Below are positions 16,652-25,587 of a stretch of DNA of 64,000 nt, piece after piece. The position numbers and the translations under genes were made by a program. A model generated the notes under the pieces. It was given only the letters and a program-made list of their open reading frames with translations. It made no database searches and was not told where the DNA came from. Source of the DNA: JBFAPK01 sp040676675 (GTDB lineage Bacteria > Actinomycetota > Actinomycetes > Mycobacteriales > Micromonosporaceae); contig NZ_JBFAPK010000015.1 of the NCBI RefSeq assembly GCF_040676675.1, forward strand, positions 62,001 to 126,000, read 5' to 3'. Every line of letters begins with the position of its first letter. Position 1 is the first letter of the stretch.

Positions 16652-18600
16652 GCATGTTCGGCGGCGGGTTCGGCGGACCCGGCGGGGCCTTCGGCGGCGG
16701 CCCGGGCGGCGCCGGCGGTCGCGGCGGGTCCCGGCGCGGCGGCACCGGCCTCTCCCCGGTCGGGGTACCCGACGAGCTGCGCGCCGGGGTGGAGAAGCTG
16801 CTCGCCACCGAACCCGAGCACCCCGCGCCCGAAATCCCGTTCAGCCAGCGCCGTACCGAGACCGCCCCGCTGACGCTGCGCGCCATCGTGCGCGGCCACC
16901 GGCGGGTCCTGCTGCTGGCCTGCCTGCTCGTGGTGGCCGAGACGCTCTGCCTCCAGGCCGGCCCCTACCTGGTGCAGGTCGGCATCGACCACGGCATCGT
17001 GGCCCGGAACCTGCCGGTGCTGCTGATCGCCACCGGCGTCTTCGCGGCCACCGTGGTGCTCGGCGGGCTCGCCTCGGCCGGGCGCATCCGGCAGACCGGC
17101 CGGCTGGCCGCGTACGCCACCCGTGACCTGCGGGTACGGGTCTTCGCGCAGATCCAGCGCCTCTCCATGGACTACTTCACCCGGGAGAAGGCCGGGGTCA
17201 CCCTGACCCGGATGACCTCGGACGTCGAGGCGCTGCAACAGCTGCTCCAGGACGGGCTGGCGCAGCTCGCGGTGCAGGGGCTCACCATGGTCGTGATCAC
17301 CGTGGTGCTCTTCGGGTACAACCCGGAGCTGGCCCTGATCACGCTGCTGGTGGTGCTGCCGCCGCTGGCCGCCTCCTCGGTCTGGTTCCGGCGCGCCTCC
17401 GACCGGGGGTACCTGCGACAGCGGGACTCCATCGCCGCCCTCTTCGCGGACCTCGCCGAGGGGCTGCACGGCGTACGCGTGGTGATCGCGCACAACCGGC
17501 AGGAGCGCAACATCGTCGCCCATCGCGGGGTGGTCGGGCGGTACCGCGACGCCAACGACTACACCGGCCACATCAACGCGATCTACGGGCCGGGCACCTC
17601 GGCGATCGGGCTGCTCGGGATGGCCGCGCTGCTGCTGGTCGGCGGGCGGATGGTGCTCCGTGGCGAGCTGCGCATCGGCGAGCTGACCGCGTTCGTGCTC
17701 TACCTGAACGCCTTCTTCCAGCCGGTGCAGCAGTTGGTGCAGCTCTACACCAGCTACCAGCAGAGCCGGGCCGCGGTGGTCAAGCTGCGGGAGCTGCTCG
17801 CCACCGAGCCCACCGTGGCGGAGGCGCCCGACGCGGTCGAGCTGCCGCCGGTACGCGGCGAGATCCGCTTCGCCGGGGTCACCTTCGGGTACGACCCGGA
17901 CCGTCCGGTGCTGCGCGACCTCGACCTGCGGATCGCGCCGGGGGAGACGATCGCCTGCGTCGGGCCGACCGGCGCCGGCAAGTCCACCCTGGCCAAGCTC
18001 GTCACCCGGCTGCACGACCCGGACCGCGGCCACGTGCTCATCGACGGGTACGACCTGCGCACCGTCGCGCTCGCCTCGCTGCGCCGGCAGATCGCCGTGG
18101 TACCGCAGGAACCGTTCCTCTTCGCCGGTTCGATCCGGGACAACGTCACCTTCGCCCGCCCCGACGCCGACGACGACGAGGTGTGGGCGGCCATCGACGC
18201 GGTCGGCCTGCGCGAGCTGGTCGAGCGTTCGCCGGACGGGCTGGCGACCCGGCTGCACGAACGGGGCCAGTCGGTCTCCTCCGGGGAACGGCAGCTGCTC
18301 GCGCTGGCCCGCGCCTTCGTCGCCCGGCCCCGGGTGGTCGTGCTCGACGAGGCCACCGCCAACCTGGACCTGCAATCCGAGCTGCGGGTGGAGGCGGCGC
18401 TGGAGCGGCTGCTGGACGGGCGTACCGCCATCCTGGTGGCGCACCGGCTCTCCACCGCCGCGCGGGCCGACCGGATCCTGGTGGTGCAGGACCATGGCAT
18501 CGCCGAGTCGGGCTCGCACGCCGAGCTGATCGCCGCCGGTGGCGCGTACGCCCGGATGTACGACACCTGGGAACGCAGCGCCGCCGGCCGGCCCCACTAG
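16648..18600 (+). CDS. ABC exporter half-transporter, canonical Walker B subunit
   Basis: 650 residues. An unusual Gly-rich N-terminus (MFGGGFGGPGGAFGG then a basic patch) precedes the six-helix domain (about 75-370). The ATPase has Walker A GPTGAGKST (439-447), Walker B VVLDEATANLD (E568 intact) and a degenerate signature SVSSGERQ in place of LSGGQ. Its poor signature pairs in the dimer with the Asp-containing Walker B of the upstream subunit. This gives one weak and one active ATP site, as in TM287/288-type heterodimers. GTG start with GGGAGG 7 nt upstream and a 4-nt overlap with the first subunit. Confidence 0.92.
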   Translation: MSMFGGGFGGPGGAFGGGPGGAGGRGGSRRGGTGLSPVGVPDELRAGVEKLLATEPEHPAPEIPFSQRRTETAPLTLRAIVRGHRRVLLLACLLVVAETLCLQAGPYLVQVGIDHGIVARNLPVLLIATGVFAATVVLGGLASAGRIRQTGRLAAYATRDLRVRVFAQIQRLSMDYFTREKAGVTLTRMTSDVEALQQLLQDGLAQLAVQGLTMVVITVVLFGYNPELALITLLVVLPPLAASSVWFRRASDRGYLRQRDSIAALFADLAEGLHGVRVVIAHNRQERNIVAHRGVVGRYRDANDYTGHINAIYGPGTSAIGLLGMAALLLVGGRMVLRGELRIGELTAFVLYLNAFFQPVQQLVQLYTSYQQSRAAVVKLRELLATEPTVAEAPDAVELPPVRGEIRFAGVTFGYDPDRPVLRDLDLRIAPGETIACVGPTGAGKSTLAKLVTRLHDPDRGHVLIDGYDLRTVALASLRRQIAVVPQEPFLFAGSIRDNVTFARPDADDDEVWAAIDAVGLRELVERSPDGLATRLHERGQSVSSGERQLLALARAFVARPRVVVLDEATANLDLQSELRVEAALERLLDGRTAILVAHRLSTAARADRILVVQDHGIAESGSHAELIAAGGAYARMYDTWERSAAGRPH

Positions 18601-18620
18601 GCCGTCTTCGAGAATTGGGT

Positions 18621-18658
18621 GGGCGGCCGCCGCCGGAAAAGCAATGGCTCGGCCGCCC
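18621..18658 (+). terminator. Hairpin terminator after ABC operon
   Basis: GGGCGGCCG (18621-18629) and CGGCCGCCC (18650-18658) form a 9-bp perfect GC stem with a 20-nt loop, 20 nt after the ABC stop codon. There is no U-tract, as is common for actinobacterial hairpin terminators. Confidence 0.45.
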
Positions 18659-18680
18659 GGGCTCATGTGATCATCCGCCG

Positions 18681-19244
18681 GTGACTCAGGAGAACAACCA
18701 ACAGCCCCAGCCCTCCGCCGGCGAGCCGTCGATCCGGTTCGTCGAACTGTCCCCCGCCGTGATGACGGCCCTGGCCGAGGGTGATCTCGCCACCGCCCGC
18801 GCCGACGCGGGGGTTCCGCTCACCGACTACTTCGTCACCGACGAGGCCCGGTGGCTGTGGCGGTTCCGCCTTGGCCAGCTCGCCGCCGATCCGGCGAGCG
18901 CCAGGTGGTTCGCTCGGGCCGTGGTGAACGATTCGGGCGAGGTCGTGGGGCACGCGGGGTTCCACGGACCGGCGAATGCGGCCGGGACGGCGGAGATCGC
19001 CTATTCCGTCGATCCCGCGTACCGCCGTCGCGGTTACGCCCGGGCCATGCTCCGCGGACTGCTGCGCCGCGCCGCCGAGGAGCCGACCGTACGGACCGTC
19101 CGGGCGACCATCAGCCCCGACAACGTCGCCTCCCTCGCCACCATCGCCGGATTCGGCTTCGTCTACGTGGGCGAGCAGTGGGACGAGGAGGACGGCCGGG
19201 AACTCATCTTCGAGATCCCGGCCGACCGCCACCCGGGCAGCTGA
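18681..19244 (+). CDS. GNAT-family N-acetyltransferase
   Basis: 187 residues. RWFARAVVNDSGEVVGHAGF and AEIAYSVDPAYRRRGYARAM contain the acetyl-CoA pyrophosphate-binding motif (R-R-x-G-Y-A) after beta strand 4. TISPDNVASLATIAGFGFVYVG is the C-terminal strand-helix typical of RimJ/RimL-like GNATs. It transfers acetyl from acetyl-CoA to an amine; substrate unknown. The GTG start gives a Gln/Asn-rich N-terminus; no good ribosome site is visible, so the start is uncertain. It stands alone behind the ABC-operon hairpin and converges with the next gene. Confidence 0.85.
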   Translation: MTQENNQQPQPSAGEPSIRFVELSPAVMTALAEGDLATARADAGVPLTDYFVTDEARWLWRFRLGQLAADPASARWFARAVVNDSGEVVGHAGFHGPANAAGTAEIAYSVDPAYRRRGYARAMLRGLLRRAAEEPTVRTVRATISPDNVASLATIAGFGFVYVGEQWDEEDGRELIFEIPADRHPGS

Positions 19245-19264
19245 CCCCGGGACCGCGACAACGC

Positions 19265-20359
19265 TCAGTCCGCCTGCTTCTCCTGGTCGCGGAGCGCCTG
19301 CTCGACGGCCTCCCGTACGCGGGTCTCCTCGCGCAGCCTGCGCCGCGCGCGGGTGCGCCGCGACCGGACGACCGCCCCGACGACGGCCGCGACCAGCAGG
19401 ACGACCAGCAGCGCGAGCGTCCACGGTACGGCCCAGCCGTGCGCCGTGACCCGGACCGGCTCGCCCGGGGTGGTGGAGCCCGACGCGTCGGTGATCAGGG
19501 GCGTGAGGGTCGCGGTCGCGGCGAGCCGGAGCGCGGGCGCCACGCCGTGCACGGGGACGTCGACGGTCCAGCTCTCCCCGGGGAGCAGCTCCGGCGGCGC
19601 GGCCAGCTGCTTCGCCTCGGTACGCAGCAGGCCGAACGGGCCCGAGACCGAGACCCCCTGCCGGGCCGAGACGGTCGTGTTGCCGGTGTTGTGGATCCGG
19701 TAGCCGACCGTGGCGTCGCCCTTGGCGAACGGGTTGAGCGAGCCGGCGTACGACAGATGCAGGTCCTCGATCGCGAGGCCGGGCCGGAGGTCGCCGCCGA
19801 CCCGCAGCTTGATCCGGATGCCGAGGCGGCGTTCCACGTTGATGCCCGGCGTCTCGCCGGGCTGGGTCAGGGAGGTGACGATGCCGCCGACGTAGTCGCC
19901 GGGCGTGGCGTTGCCGGGGAGGGTGACCGTGAACGGGACCTCGGCGGTCTTCCCGGGCGGGATCGCGACGCGGTCGTGGTCGGCGTGCACCCAGACGCCG
20001 ATCCCGAGCGGCTTGCGGTCCCTGGTACGCAGGTCGAGCTGGCCGGTGTCGGTGGTGAAGCCGTCGGCGGCGTAGACGGCCAGGTCGAGCGGGGCGGTGC
20101 CGCGGTTGGCGACGATCATGGCGTCCTTGACCGAGGCGCCGGGATTCACGGCGTAGCTGTAGCTCGACCGGTCGGCGCCGTAGCTGTTCGAGGCCGTCCG
20201 CACCGTCCAGGTGACGTCGCCGTCGCGGGCCATGGCGGGCGCGGCGGGGCCGGCGACCGCGAGGGCGGCGAGCAGGGCCGCGGCGGCGGTACGGGCGAGG
20301 GTGGCGGTACGGGTGCGGGCGGCGACGATGGTCGTCCGGCGCGTTGCGGGCGGGTGCAT
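19265..20359 (-). CDS. Secreted, membrane-anchored DUF916/WxL-interacting-like protein
   Basis: 364 residues. A signal peptide (about 1-45, cut near AMARDGD) is followed by two Ig-like beta domains: about 50-175 (SYSYAVNPGASVKDAMIVANRG, then IPPGKTAEVPFTVTLPGNATPGDYVGGIV) and about 180-290. A single membrane helix (about 312-334, WTLALLVVLLVAAVVGAVV) and a highly charged cytoplasmic tail end the protein. The fold order and PGDYVGGIV match DUF916-type proteins, which in Firmicutes partner WxL-domain surface proteins. It lies directly downstream of a phosphatase whose tail looks WxL-like. GAGG lies about 8 nt before the ATG. Confidence 0.7.
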   Translation of the reverse strand: MHPPATRRTTIVAARTRTATLARTAAAALLAALAVAGPAAPAMARDGDVTWTVRTASNSYGADRSSYSYAVNPGASVKDAMIVANRGTAPLDLAVYAADGFTTDTGQLDLRTRDRKPLGIGVWVHADHDRVAIPPGKTAEVPFTVTLPGNATPGDYVGGIVTSLTQPGETPGINVERRLGIRIKLRVGGDLRPGLAIEDLHLSYAGSLNPFAKGDATVGYRIHNTGNTTVSARQGVSVSGPFGLLRTEAKQLAAPPELLPGESWTVDVPVHGVAPALRLAATATLTPLITDASGSTTPGEPVRVTAHGWAVPWTLALLVVLLVAAVVGAVVRSRRTRARRRLREETRVREAVEQALRDQEKQAD

Positions 20360-20389
20360 TTCGGGGTCCTCGGGAGAGCGGGAGTGGAG

Positions 20390-20426
20390 CGGCGGGGTGG
20401 GCATCCTCGCGGTGCCCACCCCGCCG
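20390..20426 (-). terminator. Terminator between phosphatase and DUF916-like gene
   Basis: CGGCGGGGTGGGCA (20390-20403) and TGCCCACCCCGCCG (20413-20426) form a perfect 14-bp stem with a 9-nt loop, 16 nt beyond the phosphatase stop. No U-tract. It may end or attenuate the phosphatase transcript before the downstream gene. Confidence 0.6.
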
Positions 20427-20441
20427 GTGGAGCGGGTACGG

Positions 20442-22418
20442 TCAGCTGCTCAGCGCAGTGATCGTGAGGGTGGCGCGGTAGCTGCCCTTGTCGACGCTGT
20501 CCGGGATCTTCAGATCCAGGTCGGCGCCGAGCTTGGCCGAGCCGCGGGGGTGGCCCTGCTCGGCCGCGGCGAGACCGCGCGAGATGGACAGACCGGCGCC
20601 CTGGTCGTCGTAGCCCGAGGGGACCGCCCCGCTGGCCTGCGCGCCGGCGCCGGCGTCGAGCACGTACGGCGTCCAGCCGAGGTAGGAGCCCGGGAACGTC
20701 TTGTCGGCGTCCCGGAAGTCACCCACGCTCGCCGAGATCGACCACGGCGCGAGCGAGCGGCGGCTGTCCGACACGAGGATCGGGTTGATCTTGCCGGTCG
20801 CCTCGAAGTACGCGCCGTCGCGCTCCTGCGCGGTGCCGAGGTCCACCAGGCCGTTGTAGCCGTCGATCGTCCAGCCGAACTCGCCCGGAGCCGGGCTCGG
20901 CACGTTGACCTGGAGCTGCTGGCCGTCGGCGTGGTACGGGTGCACCGTCACCTTGTCGACGATCGAGCCGACCGGCTGGCCCTCGGTGGTGTTGTTGCAC
21001 CAGTCGCCGTGCTCGACCTCCGAGTTCGGGGCCGCGCAGGTGCCGCTCCGGACGTTCTCGACGACGAGCTTGTCGGCCCGGACCTGCACCTTGACGTAGG
21101 TCCGGACGTGCTCCTGGTTCTCGACCGAGTTGTACCAGTAGTTGTCCGGGTTCAGCGGGTCGGCGCCGTTGCCGGCACCGCTCGTCCCGCTGCTGTCCGG
21201 CTTGGTGATGTCGTAGTACTTCGAGCCCGAGGCCGAGTTCGCCGTCACGTAGATGACGCCGCCCGGACCGGGGTAGACGTCGGCGGCGCCGGGCTGCTCG
21301 GCCGGGTTCGCCTTCTCGCCGTTCTTGATCTCGTAGCTACGGGAGTAGCTGTGGTCGTGGCCCTGGAGCACCAGGTCGACGCCGAGCTTGGAGAAGACGG
21401 TCGGGAAGTCGACCCGACGCACCTTGTTGTCGCCGTCCTTGGCGTGCGAGGCCGGCGAGTAGATGGCGTGGTGGTAGACCAGCGCGGTGTACTTGGCCTC
21501 GGAACCGTGCTTGTTGATCACGTCGGTGACGTACGCGATGTGCGCCGCGTCGCCGCCGAGCGACCCGTCCGCGGGGTTGCTGTAGCTGTTGCTGTTCAGG
21601 TCGATGAACAGCACGTCCTTGTAGATGTACCAGTAGTCACCGCCGGACCGGGTCGACGGGTCCCCGTTGTAGTACGAGGTCGAGCGGTCCGTGTTCGGAG
21701 TGAAGAGGTGCTGCTCGTACGCCTTGCCACCGACGTCGTGGTTGCCGATGGTGGCGGCCCACGGGTACTGGCGGAGCTTGTCGGAGGCGAGGAAGGCGTT
21801 CCACTGGCTCTCGGTGTTGGCGGTCTCGACCTGGTCGCCACCGGACACCAGCAGTTCGGCGTTCGGGTTGGCCGCGAGCGAGACGTCGAGGGTGTCCAGC
21901 CAGCCGGCCTGGTCCTTCGCCACGTCCCCGGACGAACCGATCTGCGGGTCGCCGAAGAACAGGAAGTCGTAGTCGCCCTCGAAGTCCTGGGTCTTGAAGG
22001 CGTACGTCGGGGACCAGTTGCCCTCGGTGCCGACCCGGTAGGAGTACGCGGTGTGCTCCTGCAGGCCGGTGATGGTGGCGTGGCGGTTGAAGCCGCCGCT
22101 GCTGGCGATGTTCGCCCCGCCCATCGCCGCGAAGGTGGCGGCGTTGGCCGGGAACTCGCCGTTGACGAGCGAGGCGGTCGGGGCGAGCTGCACCGACTGG
22201 GCGGTGTCGGCGGAGGAGTACCAGCTCACGATGCGCTGGGTCTCGTTCGCGCCGACGCCGAGGATGATGCCGGTGAGGGTGCTGGGCTCGGCGGCCCCGG
22301 CGGCGGTCGTGAGGCCGCTACCGAGGGCCGTGACCAGGCCCAGGGCTGTCGCGGTGACCCCTACGGCCAGGCGACGCCGCACAGACCCGGAGGCCTGCGT
22401 GGAGGTGCTGAATCTCAT
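20442..22418 (-). CDS. Secreted purple acid phosphatase-like metallophosphoesterase
   Basis: 658 residues. A signal peptide (about 1-43, cut near AAGAAEP) leads into a fibronectin-like N-terminal domain (about 48-145). The metallophosphoesterase core follows: FFGDPQIG, VSGGDQVE, TIGNHDVG, ALVYHHAIYS and LQGHDHSYSR, which supply the usual dimetal ligands. The C-terminal about 130 residues form a beta domain (APWSISASVGDF ... YRATLTITALSS) resembling a WxL cell-wall-binding domain. It probably releases phosphate from extracellular esters while attached to the wall. The ATG has AAGGAAAAGGGA upstream. A candidate PHO box lies about 65-85 nt upstream. Sequence composition is visibly less GC-extreme than its neighbours. 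Confidence 0.88.
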   Translation of the reverse strand: MRFSTSTQASGSVRRRLAVGVTATALGLVTALGSGLTTAAGAAEPSTLTGIILGVGANETQRIVSWYSSADTAQSVQLAPTASLVNGEFPANAATFAAMGGANIASSGGFNRHATITGLQEHTAYSYRVGTEGNWSPTYAFKTQDFEGDYDFLFFGDPQIGSSGDVAKDQAGWLDTLDVSLAANPNAELLVSGGDQVETANTESQWNAFLASDKLRQYPWAATIGNHDVGGKAYEQHLFTPNTDRSTSYYNGDPSTRSGGDYWYIYKDVLFIDLNSNSYSNPADGSLGGDAAHIAYVTDVINKHGSEAKYTALVYHHAIYSPASHAKDGDNKVRRVDFPTVFSKLGVDLVLQGHDHSYSRSYEIKNGEKANPAEQPGAADVYPGPGGVIYVTANSASGSKYYDITKPDSSGTSGAGNGADPLNPDNYWYNSVENQEHVRTYVKVQVRADKLVVENVRSGTCAAPNSEVEHGDWCNNTTEGQPVGSIVDKVTVHPYHADGQQLQVNVPSPAPGEFGWTIDGYNGLVDLGTAQERDGAYFEATGKINPILVSDSRRSLAPWSISASVGDFRDADKTFPGSYLGWTPYVLDAGAGAQASGAVPSGYDDQGAGLSISRGLAAAEQGHPRGSAKLGADLDLKIPDSVDKGSYRATLTITALSS

Positions 22419-22482
22419 CGAATTCTGTCCCTTTTCCTTACGGATGAGAGGGGTTGCGGGAACGCGAATTCAAACTTTCGCC

Positions 22483-22504
22483 GCCCGATGAACCGGCCAT
22501 GAAT
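22483..22504 (-). promoter_or_regulatory. Candidate PHO box (PhoP operator)
   Basis: On the minus strand two adjacent 11-nt units read ATTCATGGCCG and GTTCATCGGGC. The second fits the actinobacterial GTTCAYYYRGG-type unit well, the first only in its TTCA core. They lie 65-86 nt before the phosphatase ATG. This would place the gene under phosphate-starvation control. Confidence 0.35.
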
Positions 22505-22549
22505 GTGATCATGCGAATTGGTGGCACTTGCCGGAAGAGCTGCGGGGAT

Positions 22550-23767
22550 TCACCCGCCGAGCAGCCGCTGGACGAACCAGATCAGCCCCATAATGGACAC
22601 GCCCGCTGAAATGGCGCCCGTCGCCCAAAGGCCGGCTTTTGGCGCGCGATGCCGGAGCACGACCAGCAGCGGGAAAACGAGGGCGATGAGGCCGAGTTGC
22701 ACGATCTCGATGCCGACGTTGAAGACGAGCAGGGACCAGAGCAGGGTCCACGACCACGCCTCGTCTATGCCGAGGGCGCCCGCGAAACCCAGCCCGTGTA
22801 CGAGGCCGAAGCAGAAGACGACACCGAGGCGGAGCCAGCCGGCCCGGTCCAGGCTGAAGTGGCCGCGCCCGGCTGTTTCGAGATCCGTGGCGTGGTCGCC
22901 GCGGCGCCGGATCCGCCACAGGTGCCAGCCGGCGACCACCGCGATCGAGAGCGCGATGACGGGCTCCACCACCCGGGCGGGCACCTCGACCAGGCCGAGG
23001 GCGGCGAGCATAAACGTCACCGAGTGGGCCAGGGTGAAGCTCGTGGCCGCGAGCACGATCTCCCGTGGGCGTCGCGACCCGGCGATGAGCGCCAGCAGGA
23101 ACAGGATGTGGTCGATGCCGGTCAGCAGGTGCTCGGCCCCCAGGCGGAAGAACTCCCAGAACCGCTCGTACCAGGACTGGCCGGTGGAGAACGACGGGCG
23201 GGCGGCGTCCAGCGCGGCGCTGCCCGAGTGGCCGTCCAGCGCGTAGGTGACGATCGTCTTGGTGCCCTTGACGTAGCCCTCGGCGTCGGGGAACAGGCCG
23301 GTGCGCACCTCGTGCCGGTCCGCCCGCTCCGGGCAGGCCCAGTCGAGCAGCAGATCCGCGTACGGCACGCCCTCCCGCTCGCCGACGGTGAAATCGCCGA
23401 GCCGGGCCGGGGTACAGCCCCGCCCGCCCGCGCTGACCGAGAAGCGCTCGGTGACGTACCCGACGGCCGAGGTCGCGTGGGCGTCGAGCGCCGCCGCCTC
23501 GTCCGCCGGGTCGCGGGCCTCGAACGCGGCGGTGCCCGACCGGAAGAGGGAATCGTCGTCCCGGTAGTCGGCGGCGGAGACGACGAAGAGGTCGTACTCC
23601 AGCTCCAGCGCCGTCCGCACGTGGCCGCCCCCGCCCGCCGTGACGTGGACGTAGACGGTCGACGAGAACCCGTGTGCCGGTGCCGGCCCGGCACTCAGTA
23701 CGGCGAGCGCCGCCGCGACGATCCCGACGACGGCGGCGGCGGCAGCGTGGTGGACCCGGCGTGACAT
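22550..23767 (-). CDS. HupE/UreJ-family membrane protein with large N-terminal ectodomain
   Basis: 405 residues. Signal peptide (about 1-32, cut after APAHG), a beta-rich extracytoplasmic domain (about 33-205), then six to seven membrane helices beginning FFRLGAEHLLTGIDHILFLL. The GIDHILFL, FTLAHSVTF and GLVHGLGFA segments are the conserved His-containing signature of the HupE/UreJ (type 2) family. Family members are linked to metal (nickel, cobalt or copper) uptake in some bacteria, but the long ectodomain form is of unknown function. AAGGAG lies 11 nt before the ATG. Divergent from the lipoprotein at 23956, so the two may share a control region. Confidence 0.85.
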   Translation of the reverse strand: MSRRVHHAAAAAVVGIVAAALAVLSAGPAPAHGFSSTVYVHVTAGGGGHVRTALELEYDLFVVSAADYRDDDSLFRSGTAAFEARDPADEAAALDAHATSAVGYVTERFSVSAGGRGCTPARLGDFTVGEREGVPYADLLLDWACPERADRHEVRTGLFPDAEGYVKGTKTIVTYALDGHSGSAALDAARPSFSTGQSWYERFWEFFRLGAEHLLTGIDHILFLLALIAGSRRPREIVLAATSFTLAHSVTFMLAALGLVEVPARVVEPVIALSIAVVAGWHLWRIRRRGDHATDLETAGRGHFSLDRAGWLRLGVVFCFGLVHGLGFAGALGIDEAWSWTLLWSLLVFNVGIEIVQLGLIALVFPLLVVLRHRAPKAGLWATGAISAGVSIMGLIWFVQRLLGG

Positions 23768-23955
23768 GCGGTTCTGGCTCCTTCGGTGTGGCCAGTGCAC
23801 CGTGCATGCCGCCGGTGAACGCGAACCCCAACGTGGGCGAACCGCTGGCGAACAAACCGCGGTGACGGTCGCCGGTGGACCGATCGCGGCGGGAACTGGG
23901 ATAGGAAGTAATCCGGCACCTTCCGCCGTCAGCACCGGAGAGGACGACGATCGCC

Positions 23956-24627
23956 TTGCGCGCCCCGCTTCGGGCCGTTGCCATCCTGGCCGCGGCCGCC
24001 GCCCTGGTCACCGGATGCGGCTCCGGCGACGACTGGTCCCGGCCGCACCCCAGCCCCGTCGCCGTCGGCGCGCTCGGCCCGGGGTTCGTGGACCCCTCCG
24101 CCGCGCCGACCCCGGAGGGGACCGTCACGCCGCGGCCCGGTTCCTGGGACGGGGTGCACCCGTCGAAGAACTACCGGGTCGTGCTGCTCACCGCGGGTGA
24201 CGACGCGCCCACCAAGGCTCTCGTCGCGGCCGTCGAGCAGTGGGCCAAGGCCGAGCACGTCGACCTGCGTACGGTGGCCGCCGCCGACGCCCACGACCTC
24301 ATACCCAGCATCACGAGGGCGATCGAGATGGGCCCGGACCTCGTCGTCAGCGCGGGCAACCAGCTGGTCGACCCGCTCGCGCTGGTCACCGCGAGCCACC
24401 TGTCGCAGCGGTTCCTCGTGGTCGGCGCCGAGCTGGCCGAGCCCACGCACAACGTCACCGCCGTCGACTGGTCCGGCGCGTCGTACCGGGGCGAGGGGCT
24501 CGGCATGTCCTCCACGTACGACCCCGGCTCCTTCACGGCCGAGCGCTGCGCGGCGGCCGTCCGGGCCGGAGTCGCGGCCGTGCTGCACGACCTGACCGGC
24601 ATCGTGATCTGGCTCGACCAGATCTAG
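23956..24627 (+). CDS. BMP-like substrate-binding lipoprotein (short)
   Basis: 223 residues with a lipobox LVTGC (Cys21) and a Pro-rich linker to about residue 65. The body, RVVLLTAGDDAPTKALVAAVEQWAKA ... MGPDLVVSAGNQLVDPL ... RFLVVGAE, follows the Rossmann-like N-lobe of Bmp/PnrA-type nucleoside-binding proteins. At 223 residues it holds only one lobe plus part of the second, shorter than the usual 330-350, so it may be a reduced sensor-like protein rather than a transporter subunit. TTG start, with GGAGAGGA upstream at long spacing. No permease gene is nearby. Confidence 0.6.
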   Translation: MRAPLRAVAILAAAAALVTGCGSGDDWSRPHPSPVAVGALGPGFVDPSAAPTPEGTVTPRPGSWDGVHPSKNYRVVLLTAGDDAPTKALVAAVEQWAKAEHVDLRTVAAADAHDLIPSITRAIEMGPDLVVSAGNQLVDPLALVTASHLSQRFLVVGAELAEPTHNVTAVDWSGASYRGEGLGMSSTYDPGSFTAERCAAAVRAGVAAVLHDLTGIVIWLDQI

Positions 24628-24651
24628 GACCTGCTCAAGGCCGTTGGCCGG

Positions 24652-25587
24652 CTATTGCCTGGTGTAGTCGGCCCAGCTCATGTCCCAGACCGTCCAGCCG
24701 TTGCCGGGGGCGAGCCGCTTCTCGGTACCGGTCACGGTCACCGGGTCGCCGACCTGTGAATTGCGGTACACCCATTCGGCATTCTCGGTCGAGAGATTCG
24801 TGCAGCCGTGGCTGACGTTGTTGCGGCCCTGGTCGTCGACCGACCACGGGGCGGCGTGGATGTACTCGCCGTCGGCGGTGAGCCGCTCCGCGTACCGTAC
24901 GTCGAGCGAGTCGCGGTCGCTGTAGACCCAGAACGCCCGGCTCTCCCGGCTCATGATCAGCATGTTGCCGGAAGAGGTCGGGGTCTGTGGCGCGCCGAGG
25001 CTCACGGGGAAGGTCTTGACCAGTTTGTCGTCGCGGAAGACCTGCATCTGCTTGGTCGCGTTGGTGATCTTGAAGGTGGTTCTGCGGCCGATGGTCGCCG
25101 TGATGGTCCGGTCGGTGTCGAAATGGCGGCCCCCGGGCGCCGCCACCCCACCGATCTCGCTCCGTACCGTCAGCCTGGTCCCCGGCCGCCAGTGGTCCCT
25201 CGGGCGGTAGATGACCTGGTCGTCGCTGTGCCAGCGCCAGGCGCCGACCTGCGGGGGATCGCTGCGTACGGAGAGGCGCCGTTCCACCTCGGTCTTCGTA
25301 CCGGCCGGCACCGGCGCGCCGAACTTCAGTACCACCGGCATGCCGACGCCGTAGACCTCGCCGTTGCGCAGCTCCACCGTGCTGGTGACGGGGTCACCGC
25401 CCGGCCGGCCGCCGGCGCGGAGGTCGGCGCCGGTGGGCGGGGTCGCGCCGGCGTGCGCCGGGCCGGCGGCGAACAGGACCGCGGTGGCGGTGAGCAGGAG
25501 TGCGGTCCCGAGCGCCAGGGCCACACTCACCCGGCGGTTGCTCGGTACTCGGTTCGCTCGCTCTTCGTTCTCCACCTCGGCCTCCAT
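24652..25587 (-). CDS. L,D-transpeptidase with Ig-like domain
   Basis: 311 residues. A signal anchor or signal peptide (about 20-46) precedes an Ig-like domain (about 70-165, VYGVGMPVVLKF ... LTVRSEIGG), then the YkuD catalytic domain (about 170-300) with the active-site motif HGCTNLS (Cys262) and upstream YIHAAPWSVDDQG. It should form 3-3 cross-links in peptidoglycan outside the membrane, and is the target class of carbapenems. Architecture matches mycobacterial LdtA/B-like enzymes. The ATG at 25587 has only a weak GGAAA site. It converges with the lipoprotein gene and lies next to Rpf and lysozyme genes, forming a wall-remodelling neighbourhood. Confidence 0.9.
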   Translation of the reverse strand: MEAEVENEERANRVPSNRRVSVALALGTALLLTATAVLFAAGPAHAGATPPTGADLRAGGRPGGDPVTSTVELRNGEVYGVGMPVVLKFGAPVPAGTKTEVERRLSVRSDPPQVGAWRWHSDDQVIYRPRDHWRPGTRLTVRSEIGGVAAPGGRHFDTDRTITATIGRRTTFKITNATKQMQVFRDDKLVKTFPVSLGAPQTPTSSGNMLIMSRESRAFWVYSDRDSLDVRYAERLTADGEYIHAAPWSVDDQGRNNVSHGCTNLSTENAEWVYRNSQVGDPVTVTGTEKRLAPGNGWTVWDMSWADYTRQ

